Of a stretch of DNA of 10,651 bases, positions 1 to 8,800 are shown piece by piece; within the stretch, counting starts at the first letter, position 1; every line of letters starts with the position of its first letter. This DNA is from Erysipelotrichaceae bacterium (GTDB lineage: Bacteria > Bacillota_I > Bacilli_A > RFN20 > CAG-826). The stretch covers positions 1 through 10,651 of the forward strand of contig JAAYDH010000103.1 of the NCBI GenBank assembly GCA_012729405.1, given 5' to 3'. A program made the position numbers and the translations under genes. The notes under the pieces are model-generated. The model was not told where the DNA came from, did no database searches, and was given only the letters and a program-made list of their open reading frames with translations.

Positions 1-981
1 ACTCCCAAAAATTTCTTTGATAACTCCCTTCTTTACGGGATGCTGATCAAGAATCTCGGAGAAGTGGATGCAAATCGCTACAAATCTATCTACTATTTTG
101 AACAACCAGCTCCTCTAGGAGTGGATATTTCTGCTTCTTTCGCGGAAGTTTTCCATCCCGATTTTGATAATCCAGTCTTTGCAAAAGTTCTCGTCTCGGA
201 ATGTCAGACGATTGATCGTTGTGGCGGAAAGGTAAAGATTGTTTTCTCTTATGAGAACTTCTTTGCTTCTTTATCCGAAGTATCCCAAATCAAACCGGAA
301 GCAATCACCAAAAAAGAGATGAAAGAAATTGAGCGGTTAGCCACCCTCTATGGTGTTGATGAAGTGACTGCCGCTAATGATGTGGCTTCTGTTTATTCGC
401 CAAACGCCGCTAAAGGCAAACGAATCGATTTGGTTCAATTAACCAAGGTTCTCCAAGAAGAGACAAACTATAACTTCCTCGCTATTAAACGTAACAATGG
501 AAGACCACAGAAAGTTTCAGGCTCAACTGACTTAGCTCACAAAATTAATCTTCTAGAGATTTCCTCTCCAAAAGATTATCTCACGATACTACAAAACGGC
601 TCCCGACCAGCCGCTCCAGATTTGCGATTAATTAACGACTTATCGAGAAATTTCCATCTTCCGAATGGAGTAATAAATGCAATTATTGACTTTGTCTTAG
701 TGGTCAATAATAACGTCTTAAGCCGAGCCTATTCGGAAAAGATTGCCGCATCCTTAGCCCGCGAAGGGATTATCAATGCGGTAGACGCGATGAACTACCT
801 AAGAAAAGTATATCGACCTAAAGATAAAGAGAGTCTTGTCAGCGCAATAAAGCCGGTTAAGAAAAAAACTGAAGATAAAGTTGAAGGAACAACAGAAACT
901 GAATCTAAATCAGAAGACACCCCATCATGGGAAGAACTAATCGATGATTTAGATGGAGGAGGTAGTGATGGAAAAGCTTAA
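1..981 (+). CDS. dnaB: Replication initiation / helicase-loading protein DnaB (Firmicutes type, DnaD-like), 5' end missing
   Basis: The frame is open from base 1, so the gene begins off the window; the first visible ATG (40) is internal, because the 13 codons before it are open and read like the same protein. Of about 326 visible residues, the best family signal is at bases 631-819: a helical DnaD-like domain with LPNGVINAIIDFVL, then YSEKIAASLAREGI and an 'AVDAMNYL' end, the pattern of the C-terminal domain of Bacillus DnaB. The usual YxxxIxxxW motif reads YxxxIxxxL here. The last ~45 residues are charged and probably disordered, ending in an acidic SWEELIDDLD patch and a GGGS tail that is encoded by the ribosome-binding site of the next gene. 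In Bacillus, DnaB works with DnaD and DnaI to load the replicative helicase (DnaC) at oriC and at restart sites. The following dnaI overlaps it by 14 bases, so the two are surely co-translated. This is not the E. coli DnaB helicase. Family fairly sure; sequence divergence is high. Confidence 0.82.
   Translation, partial: TPKNFFDNSLLYGMLIKNLGEVDANRYKSIYYFEQPAPLGVDISASFAEVFHPDFDNPVFAKVLVSECQTIDRCGGKVKIVFSYENFFASLSEVSQIKPEAITKKEMKEIERLATLYGVDEVTAANDVASVYSPNAAKGKRIDLVQLTKVLQEETNYNFLAIKRNNGRPQKVSGSTDLAHKINLLEISSPKDYLTILQNGSRPAAPDLRLINDLSRNFHLPNGVINAIIDFVLVVNNNVLSRAYSEKIAASLAREGIINAVDAMNYLRKVYRPKDKESLVSAIKPVKKKTEDKVEGTTETESKSEDTPSWEELIDDLDGGGSDGKA
955..963 (+). promoter_or_regulatory. Strong Shine-Dalgarno that sets the dnaI start
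   Basis: GGAGGAGGT lies 4-5 nt before the ATG at 968. An earlier in-frame ATG at 953 overlaps this site and has no Shine-Dalgarno of its own, so translation should begin at 968. The site is inside the dnaB coding end, where it encodes Gly residues. Confidence 0.85.
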
Positions 982-1858
982 AGTGAACATGACGATAAAC
1001 GAGGATCAAGCCATCCTCGACAAGATGAAAATTGCCTATGAAAATTGCCCTGCGGCCATTAGGCATCTAAATGATCTTAAAGTCCCTCAAGAAGTTATCG
1101 ACCGCAATCTTCCCAAAATCTTTGATTTTGTCACGGATATTAATTACTGCAAACACTGTCCTGGTGTTAAAAAGTGTCAAAAAGAAAGACCCCTTCTCGT
1201 CACCCGAATCACCTATCACAATGGTTACTTAGACCGCGAATTATCCCCTTGCCCAGAATTCTTAAAACGCCTCAGTTTTGAAAAGCATTTCTTAGTGAGA
1301 GATTTCCCCGAAGATTGGTTGGATTACGACTTCCGCAGTCTCGATAAAAATAAAGGCAGAATCAAACTATTAGCTCAATATAAAAAATTTGTCGAAAAAG
1401 GCGACAATTCTTGGATGTATCTCTATGGTGGTCCCAATAGTGGTCGGACTTTCTCAGCGGCGATTCTCACTAATGATATTGCCAAAAAGAACTTGGGCCA
1501 GATTTGCTTCTTGAATTGCTCCCAAAGAATTAGAGAGTTGACTGATTTGCTCTACAACGATAAGAATCGTTTCCAAAAGGAATTAGATCGTTATTCTAAT
1601 GTTCCCGTCCTTGTCCTCGATGATTTCGGCAATGAATTCAAAACTGATATGATTCGCGACGCGATTCTCTTCCCAATTATATCCGCTCGTTCCAGCAAGA
1701 GACTGCTGACTATTTTAACGAGCGATTTCAAGATTGATGACATCATCACTCTTTATTCCACTTCAAAACCCGGAGCGATTCGCGCAAAGCAAATTGGCAA
1801 CCTGATTCGAATGATGGCCAAAGAAGAGATTAATTTCGGCGATTTAGAAGTGTATTAA
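968..1858 (+). CDS. dnaI: Helicase loader DnaI, AAA+ ATPase with a variant Walker A
   Basis: A protein of 296 residues from the ATG at 968, chosen because of the perfect Shine-Dalgarno just upstream; the ATG at 953 would add only five residues. The N-terminal third carries the DnaI zinc site: C61-x2-C64, H84 and C95, with the spacing of the B. subtilis loader (Cys67, Cys70, His84, Cys101). The AAA+ core follows: Walker A GGPNSGRT (154-161), Walker B VLVLDDFGNE (D218, D219), sensor 1 TSDF (251-254) and a C-terminal arginine-rich helix IRAKQIGNLIRMM that should hold the arginine finger. Length matches the family (about 310). DnaI binds the hexameric helicase and, with DnaB, places it on DNA. 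Odd points: the invariant P-loop lysine is arginine (R160, codon CGG) and the sensor 1 asparagine is aspartate, so ATP hydrolysis may be slow or different. The 3' end overlaps the opposing mutM-coaE gene by 29 bp. Identity is clear from zinc site, ATPase core and the dnaB neighbour. Confidence 0.92.
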   Translation: MEKLKVNMTINEDQAILDKMKIAYENCPAAIRHLNDLKVPQEVIDRNLPKIFDFVTDINYCKHCPGVKKCQKERPLLVTRITYHNGYLDRELSPCPEFLKRLSFEKHFLVRDFPEDWLDYDFRSLDKNKGRIKLLAQYKKFVEKGDNSWMYLYGGPNSGRTFSAAILTNDIAKKNLGQICFLNCSQRIRELTDLLYNDKNRFQKELDRYSNVPVLVLDDFGNEFKTDMIRDAILFPIISARSSKRLLTILTSDFKIDDIITLYSTSKPGAIRAKQIGNLIRMMAKEEINFGDLEVY

Positions 1859-3236
1859 TAATCTTTTTTACGGCTTTTCTTAAATCCTCATGGCTGGCGT
1901 TGTTCGTAAGGACGAAGTCAGCCTTTCTTTTATTGCGGATAAATTTAGAATTGTTGATTTGATTAATAAAGGTGAGGAAATCACCAGTCGCTGCATTGCG
2001 AGATATGACGCGTTCATATCTGATTTTATCGTCGGCATCAAGGGCAATCAATACATCAAACATACCCTCCATTCTGGCTTCAAATAGCAGTGGAACTTCC
2101 ACCGCAGAAAGAGAATGAAGCTTGATAAAGCTGGCAACTTCTTCTTTGACATAAGGGTGAATGAGGCGTTCCAACTTCTTTTTATCGCCGGGATTATTCG
2201 CTAGGTGCAAGCGCAACACGCTTTTATCGACAGCATCGGTAAAGCTTAAATTGAAAGCTTTGTTGACTAATTTGACGATATCTTCTCTTTTATATAATTG
2301 AGCGACAACTTCATCGCTAGAGGCGGTTGCAAATCCCTCTTCTTTGAACTGTTTCAACACTTCCGTTTTTCCCGATCCAATGAGGCCGAAGATTCCGACC
2401 GAGATCGGTAGTCCTTTTTTAATTTGGCAAATCGGACAAAAAGTGGTTCCTCGACCGTTTACACGAATGAATCTCATCGGATGGTGGCATCTCTCACAGT
2501 CGTCATCTTTATGCCCGTAGGCGTGCAAATAAGTTTGGAAATTGCCATCGATATCTTTGCCAGGGTGGTAGCTTCTAATAGTGGAACCACCCGCCTTAAT
2601 TGCTTCTTTGAGAATTCGCTTCGACTCTTTAACGATGTCTTCCCATTGGTCTTTACTAATCAATTTGGCGGGAGTTAATGGGTGAATTTTGGTCGCGTAA
2701 AGTACCTCATCAACATAAATGTTGCCTAACCCAGTTAAAAGCGTCTGATCGAGTAAAGTTGATTTAATTGGGAGAGATGTCCTCTTTGTTCTATTAATTA
2801 AGAAAGTAACATCGTCGATATCAAAAGGCTCAGGGCCTAATTGAGCAATCTCTTTCTCCTGTCTCCAGCGAGCTTCATCAGTCAATTTCATGATCCCGAA
2901 ACAACGTGAGTCGTCGTAACAAATCTTCTTCTTGTTATCGAGGTGAAAAACGACGCGAGCAAACTGAGTGTTTTCTTCTTCTTCATCAAGTTCAAAATAT
3001 TTACCTTCCATCCGGAGGTGAGACAAAAAGACTTTGTTGTTAGTCAAATGGAAGATGAGAAATTTTCCAACGCGAGTGATGTCGGTGAACGATTCGCCGA
3101 CAAGGTTTTTTACAAAAACCTCAGGTTCGCCGAGAATGGTGGTCTTTCGCAAGATATCAATCCCGATGATTTTACGAGAAACAACAATTGGTCTTAGCAA
3201 TTTAGTAATCGTTTCAACTTCTGGTAATTCCGGCAT
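1830..3236 (-). CDS. mutM-coaE: Fusion protein: formamidopyrimidine-DNA glycosylase (MutM/Fpg) + dephospho-CoA kinase (CoaE)
   Basis: One ORF of 468 residues carries two complete enzymes. The start is placed at 3236 because mature Fpg must begin with the catalytic MPELPEVET end (Pro2 nucleophile, Glu3) and because a GGAGG lies 9 nt before it; an upstream ATG at 3269 would bury Pro2. Residues 1-271 are MutM: catalytic Lys58 (VGKFLIFHL), DSRCFG, LLDQTLLTGLGNIYVDE helix-two-turn-helix region, and a zinc finger with C247, C250, C267, C270 and the conserved GRGT. It removes 8-oxoG and formamidopyrimidines and nicks the abasic site. Residues 277-468 are CoaE: P-loop GLIGSGKT (284-291), HPYV, VPLLFE and the KRKADFVLTNN end, phosphorylating dephospho-CoA, the last step of CoA synthesis. 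Six residues (IKKGLP or so) separate the zinc finger from the CoaE fold. Downstream of polA in the same operon; the C-terminus overlaps dnaI antisense. Both domains look functional. The two genes are neighbours in many Bacilli, which explains the join. Confidence 0.93.
   Translation of the reverse strand: MPELPEVETITKLLRPIVVSRKIIGIDILRKTTILGEPEVFVKNLVGESFTDITRVGKFLIFHLTNNKVFLSHLRMEGKYFELDEEEENTQFARVVFHLDNKKKICYDDSRCFGIMKLTDEARWRQEKEIAQLGPEPFDIDDVTFLINRTKRTSLPIKSTLLDQTLLTGLGNIYVDEVLYATKIHPLTPAKLISKDQWEDIVKESKRILKEAIKAGGSTIRSYHPGKDIDGNFQTYLHAYGHKDDDCERCHHPMRFIRVNGRGTTFCPICQIKKGLPISVGIFGLIGSGKTEVLKQFKEEGFATASSDEVVAQLYKREDIVKLVNKAFNLSFTDAVDKSVLRLHLANNPGDKKKLERLIHPYVKEEVASFIKLHSLSAVEVPLLFEARMEGMFDVLIALDADDKIRYERVISRNAATGDFLTFINQINNSKFIRNKRKADFVLTNNASHEDLRKAVKKIINTLLNRRN
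1892..1934 (+). terminator. Possible intrinsic terminator for dnaB-dnaI, inside the opposing coaE coding region
   Basis: Bases 1892-1898 (GGCTGGC) can pair with 1917-1923 (GTCAGCC) as 7 bp with one G-U. After a 4-nt bulge, 1903-1907 (TTCGT) pairs with 1912-1916 (ACGAA) around an AAGG loop. The U-rich run TTTCTTTTATT follows directly. It lies 33 bases past the dnaI stop, the right place to end that transcript before it runs far antisense through coaE. The U-run is interrupted and the stem has a bulge, and the bases also encode CoaE, so this is a moderate call. Confidence 0.42.
2403..2416 (-). other. Probable relic of the coaE ribosome-binding site and start codon at the fusion junction
   Basis: Read on the - strand, an A-rich AAAAAAGGA sits 6 nt before the codon ATC of Ile278. 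That codon falls where an independent CoaE would have its start Met, 2-3 residues before the first beta strand (VGIFG) that leads into the P-loop. No ATG, GTG or TTG occurs in frame around here. I infer an old start ATG changed to ATC together with loss of the mutM stop. Weak internal initiation at ATC cannot be excluded. Confidence 0.4.
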
Positions 3237-3245
3237 ATAAATTCG

Positions 3246-3253
3246 CCTCCTTA
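3246..3253 (-). promoter_or_regulatory. mutM Shine-Dalgarno abutting the polA stop
   Basis: The - strand reads TAAGGAGG, in which the polA stop codon TAA supplies the first bases of the Shine-Dalgarno. GGAGG is 9 nt from the ATG at 3236. It decides between that start and the longer ORF from 3269, and implies that translation of mutM-coaE is coupled to polA. Confidence 0.85.
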
Positions 3254-5848
3254 CTTGGTGTTGTACCAATCCGATCCGAAACCTCCGTCGACTTCGAGAG
3301 GGACTTCGAGTTTCATGGCCTTCTCCATGATGTTTTTGATAAGTGGATAGATTTTATCTTTCTCTTCTTTTAAAACTTTAAAGAGTAACTCATCGTGAAT
3401 CTGCAAAACCATTTTGGTTTTGAATTTGCCTTCTTTTAAGGCTTTATCGACACGAATCATCGCGCACTTGATTAAGTCGGCAGCAGTTCCTTGAATGGGA
3501 GCGTTCATTGCGGCGCGTTTCGCGAACTCGCGGGTTTGATAATTGCCGTCTTTTAGTTCTCTTAAATACCGGCGTCTACCGAGCAATGTCGAGACGTATC
3601 CATCAGTCATTGCTTGAGTGATTACGTCGTGAAAGAAGATCTCAATTTCGGGATAAGAAGCATAGAAGTTCGAGATAATCGATTTAGCTTCTTTCACCGG
3701 TATTTCTAACTGTTCTGCGAGGCCCCAATCAGAAATGCCATAAACGATGCCAAAGTTGACTGTTTTAGCTCTTCTTCTTTGAGCATCTGTAGGTTGTTCA
3801 TCTAACTTGAAAATCTTCTTGGCTGTCGCGGTGTGAATGTCTTCTCCATTGCGGAAAATTTCCTGAAGAGCCTGACAGTGCGACAGGCTGGCAAGGACAC
3901 GAAGTTCAATTTGCGAATAGTCAAAAGACAATAGTTCATAATTACTGTCTGGGAAATAGAAAGCTTTGCGAATCAATTTGCCTTCCTCATCGCGGATCGA
4001 GATGTTTTGTAAATTAGGATCGGAACTAGACAAACGACCGGTTGATGTTTGGGCTTGATTGAATTTGGCGTGGATTTTACCATCTTCATGAATATGCTTT
4101 TTCAATCCATCGATATAGGTCGAAATCAATTTAAAATATTTGCGGTATTCAAGGATTTTATCGACAATTGGATGTTCCTTGGATAGCTCCTTTAACGCAT
4201 CAAAAGAAGTAGACATTTTCCGATTCGCAGTTAGACCCATTTTGTTATAGAGGATTTCACCCATCTGTTTGGGAGACGAAAGGTTGAATTCTTCACCCGC
4301 CATTGCAAAAATTTCTCTGGCCAATTCTTCCGCTTTCTCTTTGTAAATATCGCCAAACGAATCGAGGACTTTAGCGTCCAAGGGAAAACCTTCAATTTCC
4401 ATGTCCGCTAAGGTATCGACGAGAGGAATTTCTAAATTGTTATATAGTTCTAAAGCCGAAATTTTCTTAATTTCTTGCATTACTTTGGCATAGAGAATTC
4501 TCGATAAATGAGCAATTTTTGCTGTCTTTTTCGCGTTACTAGAACTGAATAATGACATTTCTTCTTCCTCATCGCCGAGATCGACGCCAAAGAGATTCAT
4601 GACTATTTCAGGGTTGTTTTTTAATGAGCTGTCGAGCAGATAAGAAGCAATTAATAAATCAAAGTAAAGCCCGTTCACTTCGATGCCATGGCGAGCTAAC
4701 GCAACCCGGATGGCTTTAAAGTCGTAACAGTACTTTTTCACATCGTGATTAGCTAATAGTTGCTTGGCTTTTTCGTCTTTAAGGACATCGGCCATCTCCA
4801 TATATAAATGGCGTGTATCAAAATCAAAAGCGATGCCAAATACTTCGCAATCGGTGTAGTTGTCATCAGCAAAATCAGCAGCGATTCCTATTGACTCGGG
4901 AATGTCATAATTAGAAAGGGAAGTCACTTTTTCAACTTCAATTTCTACTCCGGCGCTAGTATCTCGTTTCCACTTCTGCGGAATCTTGTTAATTAATTGG
5001 CGGAAACCATATTTTTGGCAAAAGGTGTTGAGAGTTTGAAAATCAAACCCTTGATAGACGAGTTCGGTCAAATCAAAAGGTAGGCGGACATCGGTTCGAA
5101 TCATCGCCATGTCGCGGGAAATTTTGCCCATCTCTTGATCGGAGATAATTTGTTGACCAACCTTTCCCTTCATAGTAGGAGCGGCTTTAATTATTTCATC
5201 AAAACTGCCATATTCTTGAATTAGTTTAACCGCGGTTTTTTCACCGATTCCTTTAATGCCGGGTAGGTTGTCACTCGGGTCTCCAAGCAATCCTTTATAA
5301 TCGATAATTTGAAGGGGCTTAAAGCCATATGTTTGCTCAACAATTTCTGGTGTCATAATCAAGACATCAGAAAGACCTCTTTTGAGAATATGGACTGTGG
5401 TTTTATCACTCACTAATTGAATGAAGTCGCGATCGGAAGTATAGAGGTGGACATCATATCCGAACTTCTCTGCTGCTTTCGCAACACTTCCGGCGATGTC
5501 ATCACCTTCAAAACCTTCTTCTTCAAATTGATAGATGCCAATCGCATCGAGGAATTCTCTAACAATAGGGAATTGTTTGACAAGATCGTCGGGAGCGGGT
5601 TTCCGGTTTGTTTTATAAAAATCACAACTTTCATGCCTAAAAGTTGGCTTGCCGGTATCAAACGCGACAAAAATACTCTCGCCTTCTTTAAGGGTGGAGA
5701 TGATTTTATTAAGCATATTGGAAAAGGCGAAGATAGCGTTAGTCGGTGTGCCATCTTGGCTTCTCATTATTTCCGCTCCGGGAAATGCGGTGGCGTAGTA
5801 AGCACGGAACAACAATGAGTTTCCGTCGATAATCGTAATTTTATTCAT
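3251..5848 (-). CDS. polA: DNA polymerase I, full length with inactive 3'-5' exonuclease domain
   Basis: 865 residues in three domains. Residues 1-290 are the 5' nuclease (FEN): DGNSLLFRAYYA, EGFEGDDIAGS (D116, D117), TSDRDF (138-142) and the GDPSDNLPGIKGIGEKTA helix-hairpin-helix. Residues ~305-460 align with the proofreading domain but the DxE motif is gone (IAADFAD at 322-328) and the other acidic positions look like Bacillus PolA, so it should not proofread. Residues 470-865 are the polymerase: motif A SFDYSQIELR (D643), O helix RRRAKTVNFGIVYG (R693, K695, F699) and motif C QIHDELLF (D819, E820). It removes primers and fills gaps in excision repair. The start at 5848 is 2 nt after the dnaE stop, with GGAG (5857-5860) at 8 nt spacing inside dnaE; the stop abuts the mutM ribosome-binding site. 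Operon order dnaE-polA-mutM-coaE suits lagging-strand maturation plus base excision repair. Phe699 is the residue that disfavours dideoxynucleotides in this family. Confidence 0.97.
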   Translation of the reverse strand: MNKITIIDGNSLLFRAYYATAFPGAEIMRSQDGTPTNAIFAFSNMLNKIISTLKEGESIFVAFDTGKPTFRHESCDFYKTNRKPAPDDLVKQFPIVREFLDAIGIYQFEEEGFEGDDIAGSVAKAAEKFGYDVHLYTSDRDFIQLVSDKTTVHILKRGLSDVLIMTPEIVEQTYGFKPLQIIDYKGLLGDPSDNLPGIKGIGEKTAVKLIQEYGSFDEIIKAAPTMKGKVGQQIISDQEMGKISRDMAMIRTDVRLPFDLTELVYQGFDFQTLNTFCQKYGFRQLINKIPQKWKRDTSAGVEIEVEKVTSLSNYDIPESIGIAADFADDNYTDCEVFGIAFDFDTRHLYMEMADVLKDEKAKQLLANHDVKKYCYDFKAIRVALARHGIEVNGLYFDLLIASYLLDSSLKNNPEIVMNLFGVDLGDEEEEMSLFSSSNAKKTAKIAHLSRILYAKVMQEIKKISALELYNNLEIPLVDTLADMEIEGFPLDAKVLDSFGDIYKEKAEELAREIFAMAGEEFNLSSPKQMGEILYNKMGLTANRKMSTSFDALKELSKEHPIVDKILEYRKYFKLISTYIDGLKKHIHEDGKIHAKFNQAQTSTGRLSSSDPNLQNISIRDEEGKLIRKAFYFPDSNYELLSFDYSQIELRVLASLSHCQALQEIFRNGEDIHTATAKKIFKLDEQPTDAQRRRAKTVNFGIVYGISDWGLAEQLEIPVKEAKSIISNFYASYPEIEIFFHDVITQAMTDGYVSTLLGRRRYLRELKDGNYQTREFAKRAAMNAPIQGTAADLIKCAMIRVDKALKEGKFKTKMVLQIHDELLFKVLKEEKDKIYPLIKNIMEKAMKLEVPLEVDGGFGSDWYNTK

Positions 5849-5850
5849 GT

Positions 5851-8800
5851 TTAATTCTCCAAATTCTCAATGTTTTCCGCGAGGAAACTCGACTCGTCAT
5901 TTCTAACTTCGTATCGTCCTTTAATGACGATGATATTGTTCTTTTCTAAAAGGGCGGACTTCTCAGCGAACAACTTCGGAAAAATTGTCACTTCAATATC
6001 TCCACTTTGATCAAAGACTCTGACAAAGGCCATTGAAGCACCTTTCTTTGTCTTAACCACTTTCTTGACTTTGACGATACCGACGATATTAACTTCGTTT
6101 CCTTCGGCTAAATCGCTGATAGGAACAATATTCTTGGCTTGCAGTAAATCTTTCTTATAATCGAGGATGTTGCTAGAAAGCATGACTCCGATGGTTTCGT
6201 ATTCTAAATCGAGATTCTCAATTGGATCATCGTTTTCTTCCATGATTTCAGGGGGAGCAATCGCGGCTATGCCGAGATTGAGCTGACCGTCATCATCGCT
6301 CACCAGTTGCGCGTATTGGAGTGCGGCTTTAGCGGTGTTCCTTAAGCTGGCTCTCGACTTGTAGATGTTATCAAACGCTCCAGCGTTAATTAACTTCAAG
6401 ACTTGCGTCTCGGTAATCTTGCTTGGGAATAATCTAACGACAAAGTCGAAGAAATCTTTGTAAGGTCCATTAACTCGCTCTTGGATAATTGCTTCGGCTA
6501 ACAAATCATTGATACCGCTGATGGAGTTTAAAGGGAAGAGTAAACTCTTCTCATTAATCGAGAAACTCATTTCTGACTCGTTGATGTCAGGAGGAAGAAT
6601 TTTAATTCCTAACGCCTTCATCTCAGAGATATTTTCAATAAATTTCGTATCGTTAGCTGACATGCTGGTTTCTAATAAAGCGACATAGAATTCAAGCGGA
6701 TAGTGGGCCTTAAGCCAGGCCATTCGACAAGCCAAAACGGCGTAAACCACTGAGTGGGAACGGTTAAAGCCATAATCGGCGAACTTCATAATGTCATTAA
6801 AAACCGCTTTGCTGACAGCTTCGCTATGGCCAGTTTTAATTGAGCCTTCAATAAATTCTTTTCCTAGGGAAAGAAGAACGGCTTTATCTTTTTTGCTGAC
6901 CGCGCGACGGAAGTTATCCGCTTCGGCAGGAGACAATCCCGCCATCACGGAGGCAATTTGATTAATCTGCTCTTGATAGACGATAATGCCGTAGGTCGGG
7001 GCAAGGATGTCTTTTAAATCGTCGGAAAGATAGACAATCTCCTCTTTCCCATCTCGACGTAGGGCGTAATTCTTTAAGTAGGCCATTGGGCCAGGACGGT
7101 TTAAAGCGATTAATGCGACGACATCTTCAAAACAACTCGGCTTTAAGGTTTGAATTCCTCGCCTCATGACAGCGGTTTCAATTTGGAAGAGACCGATAGT
7201 GTGACCAGAACTGATTAAACCAAATATTTCTGGAGTGTCATAAGGAATATTCATCTTATCGAGATGGACATCAGGATAATGGGTATTGATTAAATCAACG
7301 CAGACCGAAACAGTGGTGAGATTACGGATGCCGAGGAAGTCCATCTTCAAAAAACCCTGTTCTTCGAGATATTCGGCCTCGTATTGTGAAATATAGTTGT
7401 CATTGAAATCAATCGAGACGGGGATGGAATCTCCAATTGGTGTGTTATTTAGAATAATACCAGCTGCATGTTGCCCGGATTGGCGGGGCAATCCTTCGAT
7501 CTTGCCAGCCAGCGAAACAAATTCTTTAAAATAGGCATCGCTATCGACGAGTTTTTGAAACTCGGGTAAATATTTATAAGCTTGTCCTAGCGAGTAGCGG
7601 GGATTGCTGATGGCTTTGCTTAAAAGGACGATATGACGTTCAGGATATTGATAGACACGTCCAATGTCACGAATTGCTTGGCGGGCAAGAATGCTTTGGA
7701 AGGTGACAATTGTGCTCACCTTGTTATGGCCATATTTGTCACGCATGTATTGGATGACATCTTCGCGTTTGATATCCATAAAATCGACGTCGATATCGGG
7801 CATACTCTTACGAGCGGGATTCAAAAATCGCTCAAACTGTAAGCGATAGTGAATCGGATCAACTTCGGTGATATTTAAAAGATAACTGACTAGACTTCCT
7901 GCCGAACTGCCACGGCCTGCTCCGACAAGAATGCCTTGGTTTTTCGCCCAGTTTACATAGTCTTGCACGAGCAAAAAGTAATCCGAATAACCCATCGATG
8001 AAATCGTGGATAGTTCGTAATTGAGTCTCTCGAAATATTCAAGCTTGTTATCTAAAGATAAAGACTTGAGTTTAGCAAATGCCATCTCCTTAAGTTCTTC
8101 ATCGGCATCTCTTCCAGAATAGTGGAGCATTTCCCCTCGCTTTTGCATGAAGGAAAACTCACTTTGCTTTAGCAATGTGAAAGTCGCTTCAATTTCGTCC
8201 TCGCTGTAGATTTTATGATAGGCAGTCTCCGCCATGAAATATTCATAGCCTTCTGCCTTTTTTTCTTTAATGTTAATTCCTTCAGAAATGGCTGAAACAA
8301 TCTTTAAAACAATCGCATCGTCCTTTTTTTCGTATCGAACACGCGGGAAAGCGATGCATCGATAAGAGTAATCCTTAGCGAATTGACGGACTTTGTCCAT
8401 CATCGCCTTGCTCGATTTATCAACGATTTCGATTCCGAGATAGAATCGCTCTCCGAATGGCTTTGCAAACTCGCTCAACCATTTTGTGAAATTGGTGTCA
8501 ACTTTCTCTAGAAGAGAAAACTTCTCCTGAAACGCTCCGTGATTAGTCTCGATAACACAGGCGAGACCCCCGCTATTGCTTTGCAGGGTGTCGAGATTTA
8601 ACTCATCTTTCTGTGAAGCCGTGTTGATATTAATGAGGTGGTGGTAGCCCTCCTCGTTAAGAACATAGAGAGAAAGATTAGCTCCCTCAATTGTGATATT
8701 CAATCCGATAAGGTAAGGTTTTTTAACTTCCTCCATCGCGTGAACAAATTCAGGGACTCCATACATCCCGTCAAAGTCAGAAATACCAGCTCCGGAATAG

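Noticed and set aside
953..967. Longer dnaI start (ATG at 953)
   Set aside because: This ATG overlaps the GGAGGAGGT that serves the ATG at 968 and has no Shine-Dalgarno of its own.
1794..1821. Possible - strand terminator for mutM-coaE (TTGGC...GCCAA around an ATTCGAAT core)
   Set aside because: Only 5 bp of outer stem with a large loop and a poor U-tract; the bases are dnaI coding sequence. Not strong enough to annotate.
2412..2422. Programmed frameshift at the A6 tract between MutM and CoaE
   Set aside because: The fusion is already in frame, the codon phase (ATT AAA AAA GGA) does not give an X-XXY-YYZ slip site, and no stimulatory structure is evident; kept only as a caution in the fusion finding.
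3237..3269. N-terminal extension of MutM from the ATG at 3269, overlapping polA
   Set aside because: Fpg chemistry needs Pro2 at the free N-terminus, which the start at 3236 supplies along with a well-placed GGAGG; the extension has neither.
5417..5818. 133-codon ORF on the + strand inside polA
   Set aside because: It lies wholly antisense to conserved 5' nuclease codons, shows no family motifs and has no convincing ribosome-binding site; the same applies to the other short ORFs opposite mutM-coaE, dnaE and ackA.
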